A stretch of DNA of 64,000 bases from Streptomyces spinosus (GTDB lineage: Bacteria > Actinomycetota > Actinomycetes > Streptomycetales > Streptomycetaceae). How positions within the stretch are numbered: position 1 is the first letter of the stretch; each line of letters starts with the position of its first letter. Location of the stretch: NCBI RefSeq assembly GCF_020400655.1, contig NZ_JAINRC010000022.1:62001-126000 (forward strand), read 5' to 3'. Position numbers and translations under genes: made by a program. Under the pieces are notes generated by a model that worked only from the letters and a program-made list of their open reading frames with translations, ran no database searches and had not been told where the DNA came from. Shown here one piece after another: positions 32,206 through 41,067 of this stretch.

Positions 32206-33279
32206 GTGTTCGAACCCTTCATCCCCGGTACCGTCCACCACCCGCTCACCGCGCCCCTCGGACCCGTGCGGCCGGTGGCGGAGGTACGCCTGCGCTATCC
32301 CACCCGCCTCAACGCCATGGCCCTCCAGCCCGGCGCCATCGCCGGGGACAACAACCTCATCTACGACGCCGGCGAGATCGTCTTCTCCGTCGCCCGGTTC
32401 CACTACGTGCACCTGCGCCGGCTCGACCCCGGCTCCGGCCTCGTCCTGGACCCGGCGATCCGCAGACCGGACCTCGTCACCCACGCGGCCCGGATCATGT
32501 ACGCGGCCCTCGGCACCGAGTGCGACCTGTGGATCGGCGTGGAGAGCGACCCGCTGCCCGTCCACGCCGGGTTCGGCTCCAGCAGCAGCCTGATCGCAGC
32601 GGTGGCCACCGCCGTCAACCACCTGCACGGCAACCCCGTGGACCGCGCCGACCTGCTGCCCTACCTCACCGGCAACCACGGCGAGGAGCACGGCAGCCTG
32701 CCCGGACGGCTCACACCCGTGCAGTGCATCGGCGGGTCGGCCGCCTCCGGCCTCTACCCCGGCGGCGTGCAGATCGTCGCCGGCCGCAGCACCGTCGTGA
32801 TGTCCGCACCGGTCCCCGACCACCTGTCACTGGTCATCGGTGTTCCACGCGCCCAGGGGGAACGCCCCACCGACGAACTGATGGCCGCGGAAGCCGCGCA
32901 CTTCGACCGCTTCCGCGCCACCGGCGAACGCTGGGCGCCGACCATCGCGTTCCGCACGCTCCACGAGGCCATGCCGGCCGCCCTGCGCGGGGACCTCGCG
33001 CCGCTCGGCTCCCTCGTCTTCGACTACCGGTTCCGGATGGGCAGCATCGAGAACTGCGCCTTCTCCCACCCCGGCCTCGTGGAACTGGCCAGGGACGTGG
33101 AATCGCTATGGCACGAGAAGGCCGCCACCGTACTCGCCCTGTCCTCCGTCGGCCCGGCCTTCTTCGCCCTCACCGCCGAACCCGACCGGTGCGCCGGCCA
33201 CTTCGGCGCCCTCGGCATGGACGTCCTGCGCGCACGCCCGCACAACGGCACCTACGAAGAGACGGAGCCCGCCCGATGA
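32206..33279 (+). CDS. GHMP-superfamily kinase
   Basis: 357-residue ATP-dependent small-molecule kinase or synthase of the GHMP family (galactokinase, homoserine, mevalonate kinases and related). The ATP-binding motif is PVHAGFGSSSSLIAAVA (118-134). YPTRLNAMAL (31-40) is the substrate-side motif 1. The C-terminal VLALSSVGPAFFALT (about 302-316) is the glycine-rich motif 3. The substrate cannot be assigned; beta-RFA-P-synthase-like and sugar-kinase members share this layout. The gene overlaps the next by four bases (ATGA). Confidence 0.82.
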   Translation: MFEPFIPGTVHHPLTAPLGPVRPVAEVRLRYPTRLNAMALQPGAIAGDNNLIYDAGEIVFSVARFHYVHLRRLDPGSGLVLDPAIRRPDLVTHAARIMYAALGTECDLWIGVESDPLPVHAGFGSSSSLIAAVATAVNHLHGNPVDRADLLPYLTGNHGEEHGSLPGRLTPVQCIGGSAASGLYPGGVQIVAGRSTVVMSAPVPDHLSLVIGVPRAQGERPTDELMAAEAAHFDRFRATGERWAPTIAFRTLHEAMPAALRGDLAPLGSLVFDYRFRMGSIENCAFSHPGLVELARDVESLWHEKAATVLALSSVGPAFFALTAEPDRCAGHFGALGMDVLRARPHNGTYEETEPAR

Positions 33280-33944
33280 CCGAAGTGCGACGAGCCGCCG
33301 AGCAGGCCGCCGCGTACTGGAACGCGCCCGGCACGGTACGGGAGTTCCGTTCCCTGCCGGTGCAGCCCTACCTGACCGAGCTGCTCGACGGCATCCCGGT
33401 GACGGGCCCCGCCCTCGATCTCGGCTGCGGAGGCGGCAGGAACACCATCGCCCTGCTCGACCGGGGCTTCGACGTCGTCGCCGTGGACCTGCACCAGAGC
33501 ATGGTCGAGGCCACCCGCGCCAGGACCGCCGGGTACCCGCCGGGCCGCGTCCGGGTCGTGCGGGGCGCGGCCCACGCCGTCCCGGCCGACGACGGCCACT
33601 TCGCCCTCGTCGTCTGCTACGGCGTCCTGCACAACGCCGTCGACCGGGCCCAGTGGAACGCGGCGGTCCGCGACATCGGGCGCGTCCTGCGCCCCGGCGG
33701 TCTGCTGGCCCTGAACAGCTTCACCGCGGACTCCCTGGACCCGCGCCTGCGTCCGGGCACCGAGGAGGGCCAGTACGTCCTGCCCGACGGGGTGCCCATG
33801 ACGCTGCTGCCCAGCACGGAGATCCTCGACGCGTTCGCCGCCGCCGGGCTCCGTCCCGAAGGCACCACCCACACCTACCGCCGCGAGCTGAACGTCGGAC
33901 CGCGTGCCGTGCTGCGCTGCACCCTGCGCCGGGCGGAGGACTGA
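33276..33944 (+). CDS. Class I SAM-dependent methyltransferase
   Basis: 222-residue methyltransferase. The SAM-binding motif I is ALDLGCGGGRNTIALLDRG (about 46-64), motif post-I is VVAVDLHQSMV, and later motifs are LVVCYGVLHNA and VLRPGGLLALNSF. Acceptor unknown; the group contains O- and N-methyltransferases of small molecules and TehB-like proteins. Its start overlaps the kinase stop, and the following gene begins one base after its stop. Confidence 0.9.
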   Translation: MTEVRRAAEQAAAYWNAPGTVREFRSLPVQPYLTELLDGIPVTGPALDLGCGGGRNTIALLDRGFDVVAVDLHQSMVEATRARTAGYPPGRVRVVRGAAHAVPADDGHFALVVCYGVLHNAVDRAQWNAAVRDIGRVLRPGGLLALNSFTADSLDPRLRPGTEEGQYVLPDGVPMTLLPSTEILDAFAAAGLRPEGTTHTYRRELNVGPRAVLRCTLRRAED

Positions 33945-33945
33945 C

Positions 33946-36516
33946 ATGCCCGACCTGCACGACGGATCGACCGAGACGGACCCCTTCCCCCAGCACGCGC
34001 TGCCCGCGGACGCGCTGGAGACGCTGCTGGAAGCCCGGCTCGCCGAGGTCCCCGGCTGGCAGCACCCCGACGACCCGGTCCGGCTCGGCTTCGCCATGAC
34101 CGCCCCGCACCGGCTCGCCCTGGACACCTTCAACCGGTTCGCGGAACGCAACCCCAACAACGTCGGAGTGCACACCCGCTTCGGCGACGGCGTCCGCGGC
34201 ACCCGCCGGCTGGAGCGGGAGGCCGTGCTCGCCCTCGGCGGACTCCTGCACGCCGACGCCGTCGACGGCTATCTGACGAGCGGCGCGAACGAGGGCACCC
34301 TCGCCGGTCTCCGTATCGGCCGCAACGCACTGCGCGCGGCCGGTGCCCGGCGCGTCGTCGTCCTGGCCTCCGCGCTCACCCACCACTCGGTGGCCAAGGC
34401 CGCCGAGATCCTCGACCTGGAGTCACGGCTCTGTCCGGCCGGGCCCTCCTGGCTGCTGGAGGCGGAGACCGTCGACGCCGAGCTCGACGCGCTCGTCGCC
34501 GAGACCGGCCCGGACGCGCACACCGGTGTCATCGTGGTCTCCACGGCCGGCTACTACAACACCGGCCTGGTCGACCCCGTGGACAAGATCAGCGCCGTCG
34601 TCGCACGCCGCGCGGCACGCGACACGCGCCTGCACCTCTTCCACCACGTGGACGCCGCCCACGGCGGCCTGATCCTTCCCTTCACCGACCCCGACGTGCC
34701 CTTCGACTTCCGCAGTCCCGCGGTCCACTCCATGGTCCTCGACCCGCACAAGTCCGGGCTGATGCCCTACAGCTGCGGTGTGTTCCTGTGCCGCAAGGGC
34801 CTCCTGGGACACGGCGCGGTGTCCGCGCCGATGTCCGGTTTCATCGACGAGACGATCACCGGGTCCCGTTCGGGAGCCATGGCCGCCTCGCTGTGGTCGC
34901 TGGTCTTCGGCGTCGCCGCGGACGGCTACCGCGCGCTGTTCCGCCACTGCCTGGACCTCCGGGACCGGCTGGCCGACGCGGTACGCGGCGCCGACCCCGA
35001 CGCGGTGCTCCTCCCCGCCCCCGCCAACACCGTCCTGGTCGCGGGCTTCTCCCGGGACGGCGGCCGACTGCCCGGCGAACTGACCGACCGCTACCGCCTC
35101 GTGGGCAACACGCTGCCTTGGACCGCGCCCGACGGCTCCGTCCAGGACCGCCTCTTCCACCACTTCTACGCCATGCCCCACCTCACACCGGCACACATCG
35201 ACCGGTTCGCGGCGGCACTCACCGCGGCACGGCAGGCACCCCCGACCACCCGGGCACGGCGTGCGGCCCCGGCCCCGGACACCGTACGGCCGCCGCTCGG
35301 GAGCGCCCCGGAAGCGGCGCGGGACACCGTGGGGGCGACGGACGGGCGGGTCCCGGGATCGGCCCCGGACACCGTACGGCCGCCGCTCGGGAGCGCCCCG
35401 GAAGCGGCGCCGGACGCCGGGACGACCGGCCGGGCGGCTCCCGTGGCCACAGAGCTGCGCCACCTGCGGGCCAGCAGCGTCTGCCTGCGCCATCTGGTGG
35501 TCCACCCCCCGCAGCGCCGTGACCCGGACGACCACCCGCACGCGTACTCCTTCCACACCTTCCAGCACCGCGCCGGACTCGGCGAGGAGCTGACCGCCCG
35601 GCCGTGGACCGGGGGCGGCCACGACGGGCTGTACGTCTACGCCCCGGACCTCGCGGCGCCCTTCGCCAACGAGCTGTTCGGCGTGACCGCCCCCGACCGG
35701 TACGCGCTGGAGGTCCTCGACCGCAACCAGCAGAAGCTGTCCCTCGTCGGCGCGGCCCACTTCGCCCTCTTCGGACCGGAGCCCCGCACCCCCGAGGTCC
35801 CCGTCGTCCTGGCCAACTTCCACGCCGACGGCACCTTCCGGTCCGTCGAGTACAAGTACGGCGACCGCCGGCACAACGACGAGATCCAGGTCTTCGCCGA
35901 CGGCATCGTGGTGAAGGTGGGCAAGGACGCGCGCAGCGTCCACCGGCAGGGCGACGACTACTCCTTCTCCCTGGACACCTCGCTCGAGATCAGGCTGCGC
36001 CTGCTCGACGACGCGAGCGCCCCGCACATCACCCGGGTGGCCCGCCACGCGGACCCCGCCCTGCCCCGCCGCCGGCACCAGCCCAGGGGGCACTACCGCC
36101 GCTTCCCGAACCGCTTCTTCGACCTCGTCGTAGAGATACGGGCAGGCCGGCACCACCGGTCCACCCTCACCACCGCCGAACTCGGCCCGCACGACGGACC
36201 GTTGCTGGCACGCTCCGCACGGCTGGGCCTGGCCCGGGTGGAGGCGTCCTTCGCCGGCGGAGCGCTCGGCGTGGCACTCACCGGCCTCCACGACGCCGGC
36301 ACACTCGCCGTGACGGTGCCGCTCGATCTGGGGGCGCGGCTGAGCTCCCGCCTCACGGGCATCCCCGTCCACACCCCCGAGCGGCTGACCGAGGCCGAGG
36401 TCGTCGACTGGGCGGTACGCCTCCACCCCCTCGTCGCGGCCCTGCGCGCGGCGGCCGGCGAGCACGGGGGGCACCTGAGGCTGTCGGCGCCCGAGGCCGC
36501 GGCGGAGTCCTCGTGA
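33946..36516 (+). CDS. PLP-dependent decarboxylase fused to an unknown domain
   Basis: 856-residue fusion. Residues ~1-430 are a group II amino-acid decarboxylase (aspartate/tyrosine/tryptophan type): substrate-side TSGANEGTLAG, PLP pocket HHVDAAHGG (Asp236), Schiff-base Lys269 in VLDPHKSGLMPYSCG, then SGFIDETITGSRSG. Residues ~431-500 are an Ala/Pro linker containing two copies of APDTVRPPLGSAPEAA. Residues ~500-856 are a domain I do not recognise (LRHLVVHPPQRRDPDDHPHA, DLAAPFANELFGVTAPDRYA, GTFRSVEYKYGDRRHNDEIQ), rich in beta structure, His and Asp, with no signal peptide. The normal family length is about 450-500. The stop overlaps the next start (GTGA). Confidence 0.85.
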   Translation: MPDLHDGSTETDPFPQHALPADALETLLEARLAEVPGWQHPDDPVRLGFAMTAPHRLALDTFNRFAERNPNNVGVHTRFGDGVRGTRRLEREAVLALGGLLHADAVDGYLTSGANEGTLAGLRIGRNALRAAGARRVVVLASALTHHSVAKAAEILDLESRLCPAGPSWLLEAETVDAELDALVAETGPDAHTGVIVVSTAGYYNTGLVDPVDKISAVVARRAARDTRLHLFHHVDAAHGGLILPFTDPDVPFDFRSPAVHSMVLDPHKSGLMPYSCGVFLCRKGLLGHGAVSAPMSGFIDETITGSRSGAMAASLWSLVFGVAADGYRALFRHCLDLRDRLADAVRGADPDAVLLPAPANTVLVAGFSRDGGRLPGELTDRYRLVGNTLPWTAPDGSVQDRLFHHFYAMPHLTPAHIDRFAAALTAARQAPPTTRARRAAPAPDTVRPPLGSAPEAARDTVGATDGRVPGSAPDTVRPPLGSAPEAAPDAGTTGRAAPVATELRHLRASSVCLRHLVVHPPQRRDPDDHPHAYSFHTFQHRAGLGEELTARPWTGGGHDGLYVYAPDLAAPFANELFGVTAPDRYALEVLDRNQQKLSLVGAAHFALFGPEPRTPEVPVVLANFHADGTFRSVEYKYGDRRHNDEIQVFADGIVVKVGKDARSVHRQGDDYSFSLDTSLEIRLRLLDDASAPHITRVARHADPALPRRRHQPRGHYRRFPNRFFDLVVEIRAGRHHRSTLTTAELGPHDGPLLARSARLGLARVEASFAGGALGVALTGLHDAGTLAVTVPLDLGARLSSRLTGIPVHTPERLTEAEVVDWAVRLHPLVAALRAAAGEHGGHLRLSAPEAAAESS
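35271..35410 (+). repeat. 50-bp direct repeat inside the decarboxylase linker
   Basis: An identical 50-bp segment beginning GGCCCCGGACACCG lies at 35271-35320 and 35361-35410, 90 bp apart in phase, encoding the duplicated linker peptide. Perfect nucleotide identity indicates a recent duplication or active homogenisation. Confidence 0.9.
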
Positions 36517-38057
36517 CGGCCGCCGCCCTCGTCGTCCTGTGGGGCGTCCTGCTGTGGGGAGTCCACCTCACCGTACGAGCCGCGCTCGCCGCACGCGTCC
36601 TCGACCGGCGACGGGACGCGCCGGCGCACCCGGGCGGCCCCGTCCCGTTCGTCGTCCTGCTGGTGCCCGCCCTGCGCGAACAGGACCTGCTGGCCGAGAC
36701 CGTGCGGGCGGCGGCGAGCCTGGAGCACCCGCCGGGCCTGCTGCACGTCGTGGTCATCACGACCGAGCGCGAGGAGCGCGAGAAACGGGCGGCGTCGGCC
36801 GGGCTCGCCACCCTGGCCACCGCCCTCCACGAGGGCGACAGCGCGGACGCCGCCGCCCGGCTCGCCGGCATCGTGCCCTCCGGCAGGGCCGCGGACATCA
36901 CACGGCGCGCACGGCGGTCCGCCGACCCGGCGGGCACTCTCCTCGCCGAGATCGACGCGGTACCGACCACCCGCGAGGTCGCCGCCGCGATCCTGCCGCG
37001 GATCGCCGCGGAGCACCCCGGCGTCCGCATCCACCATTTGCACTACGCCGGCGAAGGCGGCAAGAGCAGCCAGCTCGTGCACGCGGTCGAGCGGCTGCCC
37101 GGCCTGCTCCCGGCGGACGCCACCGCCTCGTTCACGTACATCGGTCTCTACGACGCCGACTCACAACCGGACCGCACCACCCTGCGCCACCTGTCCGCCG
37201 TCGCGCGCCGCGGCGACCGGCCGGCACCCGACCTCGTCCAGCAGCTCCCGCTCCAGCTGCGCCGCCCGCACGCCGCCCGCCACCGCCCCACCGACGCCCT
37301 GCTGCGCGCCCACGCCCTGGCCGATCTGCGCCGCCGGGCCGGCGTCGAGGCACACCGGATCCTGTCCCGGGGCAGAATCCGCGCCGCACGACTGCCCGCA
37401 GCCCTTACGACCGTCATGGAACCGGTGGTGTACGGCGTCGGCGCGGGCCTGTTCGTCCGCCACGACACCCTGGTGTCCATCGGCATGTACGAAGAACCCG
37501 TCGACGACCTCCTCATCGGCTACAAACTCTCCTCCCGGGGCGCCTCGATGGAGGTCCTGCCCGTGTTCAACCTGGTCGACCGGTACGCCACCGTGACCGC
37601 CCTGAGCAAGGCGTACGCGGTGGTGGCACACGGCAGCCTCGCCGGATGCCGGCGGCTGCTGGGCGACCCGGCCCTGCGCGCCCACCGGCTCCGCAACACC
37701 GCCGTCCTGGTCAAGGAGGGCCTCGACACCGCCTGGTGGTTCCTCGGACCCGCCGTGCTGGTCACCGCCCTCCTCACGCTCCTCGTCACGGGCCGCCACG
37801 CGGAACTGATCACCTGGACCGCGTCGGCCCTCGCCTACACGGCACTGAACACCGCGTGGTGCGTGCGGCGCGGCCGGCGCTGGCTGCACGCCCACCAGGG
37901 AGCCGACGCGCGGGCCGAACCACCGCACCGCGCCTGCGGCACCACCCTGGCGCCGGCGTTCCTGGCGCAGCCCCTGCTGCACTGGGCCGGACCGCTGCGC
38001 CACCTGTACCGCGTCCTGCGCGGCAGACCGATCGTCCTGGGCAAGACCGAACGCTGA
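36513..38057 (+). CDS. Membrane glycosyltransferase, family 2
   Basis: 514-residue membrane-anchored GT2-like enzyme. There is an N-terminal membrane segment (about 2-22, AALVVLWGVLLWGVHLTV), a cytoplasmic GT-A domain with VPFVVLLVPALREQDLLAETV, the metal/nucleotide-binding TYIGLYDADSQPD (DAD), and VYGVGAGLFVRHDTLVSIGMYEEPVDDLLIGYKLSSRGASMEV (acceptor-side ED-like and later motifs), then two to three C-terminal helices (LVTALLTLLVTGRH, LITWTASALAYTALNTAWCV). GTG 36513 overlaps the preceding stop. It probably transfers a sugar to the pathway product or a lipid carrier. Confidence 0.8.
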   Translation: MTAAALVVLWGVLLWGVHLTVRAALAARVLDRRRDAPAHPGGPVPFVVLLVPALREQDLLAETVRAAASLEHPPGLLHVVVITTEREEREKRAASAGLATLATALHEGDSADAAARLAGIVPSGRAADITRRARRSADPAGTLLAEIDAVPTTREVAAAILPRIAAEHPGVRIHHLHYAGEGGKSSQLVHAVERLPGLLPADATASFTYIGLYDADSQPDRTTLRHLSAVARRGDRPAPDLVQQLPLQLRRPHAARHRPTDALLRAHALADLRRRAGVEAHRILSRGRIRAARLPAALTTVMEPVVYGVGAGLFVRHDTLVSIGMYEEPVDDLLIGYKLSSRGASMEVLPVFNLVDRYATVTALSKAYAVVAHGSLAGCRRLLGDPALRAHRLRNTAVLVKEGLDTAWWFLGPAVLVTALLTLLVTGRHAELITWTASALAYTALNTAWCVRRGRRWLHAHQGADARAEPPHRACGTTLAPAFLAQPLLHWAGPLRHLYRVLRGRPIVLGKTER

Positions 38058-38102
38058 ACCCGAAGTCCCCACCACCGCACCGCCGATGAAAGAGCCCCGA
38101 CC

Positions 38103-39209
38103 ATGACGCTGAACCCCCCGGAGATCCGCCTGTCCACCGTGATCATGGCCCACCCCAGGAGGCAGGCCGCCGCACGACGGCTGAGCGAGGCGCACCCCGC
38201 TCTCGCCGCCGACGTCGTCACCGATCCGCAGCCGCAGGGGCCGCCGTCGGCCCTGCGGACCGCCCGTCTGGCCTGGCAGGCGGTGGGCACCGGCGCCACC
38301 CACCACCTCGTCCTCCAGGACGACGCCGTCCTCCCGCCCGACTTCGCCGACACCGTCACCGCACTGGTCGCCGAACGGCCCGCGGCCGCCGTCAGCCTGT
38401 TCAGCGAATGGGGCTCGCGGACCGCGAACGCCGTGCGCGCCGCCGCCCTCCTGGGGCACGACTGGGCGCCCGTGGTCGACGACTACCTGCCGTCCGTCGC
38501 GCTGGTCCTGCCCGCCGCCCTGGCCCTCGGCTTCGAGGAGTACGCCCGGGCCAAGGCCACACCCGACGCCACCGACGACGTCACCCTGCTCGACTACCTG
38601 CACGGGGTGGAGAAGGTCGTGCCGGTGGCGGGTCCCGTCGACCACGCCAATCCGCCCAGCCTCGTCGGCAACGACGTCATGGGCCCGCGCAGCGCCGCCT
38701 GCCTGGCCCCCCGCACCGCACCGCCCCGCACCAGCGCACCCAGCACCCTGCCGACGATGACCACCGTGCCGTACTTCTGCTGGTGGGAACAGCTCGCCGT
38801 CGCCTACGTCCACGACCCGCAGAGCCCGGACGGCTGGCGCCGCGAGCCGGCCGAGGAGACGCTGGCACGCCGCGGCGTCGGACGCGACCAGGTCCTCGAC
38901 GCCCTGCGGGCCGCGCTCGAGACCGTCCCGCACCGCCGGCTCGTCCACGACCGGGTCAGCGACGTACTGCTCACCGAGGTGTGGACCACCGCGTACACGC
39001 TCGGCGTCGTCACCCGGGAACTCGGCGGCACCCCCGACCCCGCCCGCGCCACGGCCCGTACCGCCCTCGCCACGCTCGCCCCGGGCGCCCTGCGCCGCGT
39101 CGTGCCCGCCCCCTGGCTGTCCACCGTCGGGGAACTGCTGACCCCCCTCGTGGAGAACGCCGTCCTGCGCGGCGCGGAGGCCGGCGCGGCGGACGGGACC
39201 ACCCGGTGA
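38103..39209 (+). CDS. Glycosyltransferase-like protein
   Basis: 368-residue cytosolic protein. The N-terminal half resembles GT-A folds of the LPS/GT25-like kind: STVIMAHPRRQAAARRLSEAHPAL, HHLVLQDDAVLPPDFADTVTALV (a DDAV metal-site candidate), and FSEWGSRTANAVRAAALLG. The C-terminal ~150 residues are helical and unrecognised. Donor and acceptor unknown. Its stop overlaps the ABC ATPase start by four bases, tying it to the export genes. Confidence 0.6.
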   Translation: MTLNPPEIRLSTVIMAHPRRQAAARRLSEAHPALAADVVTDPQPQGPPSALRTARLAWQAVGTGATHHLVLQDDAVLPPDFADTVTALVAERPAAAVSLFSEWGSRTANAVRAAALLGHDWAPVVDDYLPSVALVLPAALALGFEEYARAKATPDATDDVTLLDYLHGVEKVVPVAGPVDHANPPSLVGNDVMGPRSAACLAPRTAPPRTSAPSTLPTMTTVPYFCWWEQLAVAYVHDPQSPDGWRREPAEETLARRGVGRDQVLDALRAALETVPHRRLVHDRVSDVLLTEVWTTAYTLGVVTRELGGTPDPARATARTALATLAPGALRRVVPAPWLSTVGELLTPLVENAVLRGAEAGAADGTTR

Positions 39210-40228
39210 GCGGCACGGACCACGGCATCACCGTGACCGGCGTCACCAAGACCTTCCGCACCTGGGACACCGCCGACGCCTGGAGCATCCGCAGACCCCT
39301 CCGGCGCCGCCGGGCGCGGCGCGCGGTCGCGCTCGCCGACGTCGACCTGCGCATCGAACGCGGCGAGTTCATCGGACTCCTCGGTCAGAACGGCGCGGGC
39401 AAATCCACCCTCATCAAGATCATGACGGGCCTGCTGCTGCCCGAGGAGGGCAGCGTCCGGGTGTGCGGGCTCGACCCGTACGCGGACCGGGAGCGCAACG
39501 CCCACAACATGGGCGTCACCTTCGGTCAGCGCACGCAGATGTGGTGGGACCTGCCCGCCCGCGACTCCTTCGGCATCCTGCGGGACATCTACGGCCTGCC
39601 CCCCACCGTCTGGCGCGACACCCTCACCCAACTCGACGACGTCCTCGCGCTCTCCGCCTTCTGGGACACCCCGGTGCGCTTCCTCTCCCTGGGACAGCGG
39701 GTGCGCTGCGACCTCGCCGCCGCACTGCTGCACCGGCCACCCGTGCTCTTCCTGGACGAGCCCACCATCGGTCTCGACGTCCTGGTCAAGGACCAGGTGC
39801 GTGAACTGCTCACCCGGTACGCCACCACCGGGGACCACGCCATCGTCCTCACCACACACGACATGGCCGAGGTCGAGGCGCTGTGCCGCCGCATCGTCGT
39901 CATCGACCGCGGCCGCATCGTCCACGACGGACCGCGCGAAGCCCTCGCCGACGTCACGGACGCCGAGCACACCTACCTCGTCGAGTTCGAGACGCCACCA
40001 CCCGCGCTGCACCTCCTCACCGCCGACGTCGTCTCCGGCGAGGGCCCGACCGTCCGTGTCCGGCCGCGGCCGGGCGCGGACCGGGCGCAGGTCACCGCCG
40101 AACTGCTCGCGGCACACGCCGTCCGCTCCGTCGTGTACGAGGGCACACGGGCGGAGGACATCCTGCGCACCCTCTACGGCCGCACGGCCCGTCAGTCGCC
40201 GGCCGCGGCCGGGGGAGGCGGCGGATGA
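39206..40228 (+). CDS. ABC exporter ATP-binding protein
   Basis: 340-residue ATPase of the CcmA/viologen-exporter-like class. Walker A GQNGAGKST (60-68), Q-loop FGQRTQMWWDLP, signature LSLGQRVRCDLAAALLHRP, Walker B VLFLDEPTIGLD and H-loop LTTHDMAEVEAL are complete, followed by a ~90-residue C-terminal domain. The N-terminal insert with WSIRRPLRRRR is usual for the group. It pairs with the two permeases that follow. Confidence 0.92.
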   Translation: MSGTDHGITVTGVTKTFRTWDTADAWSIRRPLRRRRARRAVALADVDLRIERGEFIGLLGQNGAGKSTLIKIMTGLLLPEEGSVRVCGLDPYADRERNAHNMGVTFGQRTQMWWDLPARDSFGILRDIYGLPPTVWRDTLTQLDDVLALSAFWDTPVRFLSLGQRVRCDLAAALLHRPPVLFLDEPTIGLDVLVKDQVRELLTRYATTGDHAIVLTTHDMAEVEALCRRIVVIDRGRIVHDGPREALADVTDAEHTYLVEFETPPPALHLLTADVVSGEGPTVRVRPRPGADRAQVTAELLAAHAVRSVVYEGTRAEDILRTLYGRTARQSPAAAGGGGG

Positions 40229-41064
40229 GCCCGCTCGCACGCCCCGCCGCCCCACCGGACCGGGCTCCCCGCGCCCATCGGCTGATCACGCTCGTGCCCC
40301 GCTCCGAATGGGCCTACCGCCCGCGCATCGCGGCGACCGGCTTCGTCATCGTCACGCAGGTCTTCCTGTACGTCCTGCTGTGGCGGGCGCTGTACCGCGA
40401 GAGCGGGGACACCGTCGTCGGACTCGACATGTCCCAGGCGATCACCTACTCGGTGCTGGCCACCCTGATGGGAACCGGACGGGTCATCCTGGAGGGCGCC
40501 TCACAGGAGACCGCACAGAGCAAGATCCGCGACGGCTCGGTGGTGTTCTGGTTCGTCCGGCCCCTCGCGGCCCGCCGGTACTGCGCATGGCGCGGACTGG
40601 GCGAGAGCCTGTACGCCACGCTCTGGCTGCTCGGCGGCCTCACCGTGGGGGTGCTCTGCTCCCTGGTCGCCCTGCCGCCGTCCTGGTCCGCCGCGGCGGT
40701 GACCGTCGTGTCGTACGCCCTCGGGCAGGTCGTCTTCTACCAGATCAGCCTGCTCGTCGATCTGACCAGCTTCTGGACGATCACCAGCTTCGGTGTCAAC
40801 CGGCTGGCCGCCTTCGCCCAGTTGCTGCTCTCCGGCGGCCTGATCCCCCTCTGGCTCTTCCCCGACTGGTTCCGCTCCACCGCCGGTCACCTGCCCTTCG
40901 CCGCGACGATCAACGTCCCCGTCTCGCTGTACACCGGGCGCATCCCCGTCACGGCCAGCGCGCCGTACCTCGCCGAACAGGCCCTGTGGTGCGTGCTGCT
41001 GGCCATGCTGGGCCGCCTGATGTGGCGGCGCGCGGCCCGCCGTCTCCTCGTTCTGGGTGGGTGA
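40225..41064 (+). CDS. ABC-2 type permease, first subunit
   Basis: 279-residue membrane protein with six predicted helices. It belongs to the ABC-2/DUF990-like permeases that come in unequal pairs (WAYRPRIAATGFVIVTQVFLYVLLWRALYRES, GRVILEGASQETAQSKIRDGSVVFWFVRPLAARRYC). ATGA overlap with the ATPase gene. Forms, by inference, a heterodimeric exporter with the next gene product. Confidence 0.85.
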   Translation: MSPLARPAAPPDRAPRAHRLITLVPRSEWAYRPRIAATGFVIVTQVFLYVLLWRALYRESGDTVVGLDMSQAITYSVLATLMGTGRVILEGASQETAQSKIRDGSVVFWFVRPLAARRYCAWRGLGESLYATLWLLGGLTVGVLCSLVALPPSWSAAAVTVVSYALGQVVFYQISLLVDLTSFWTITSFGVNRLAAFAQLLLSGGLIPLWLFPDWFRSTAGHLPFAATINVPVSLYTGRIPVTASAPYLAEQALWCVLLAMLGRLMWRRAARRLLVLGG

Positions 41065-41067
41065 CCC

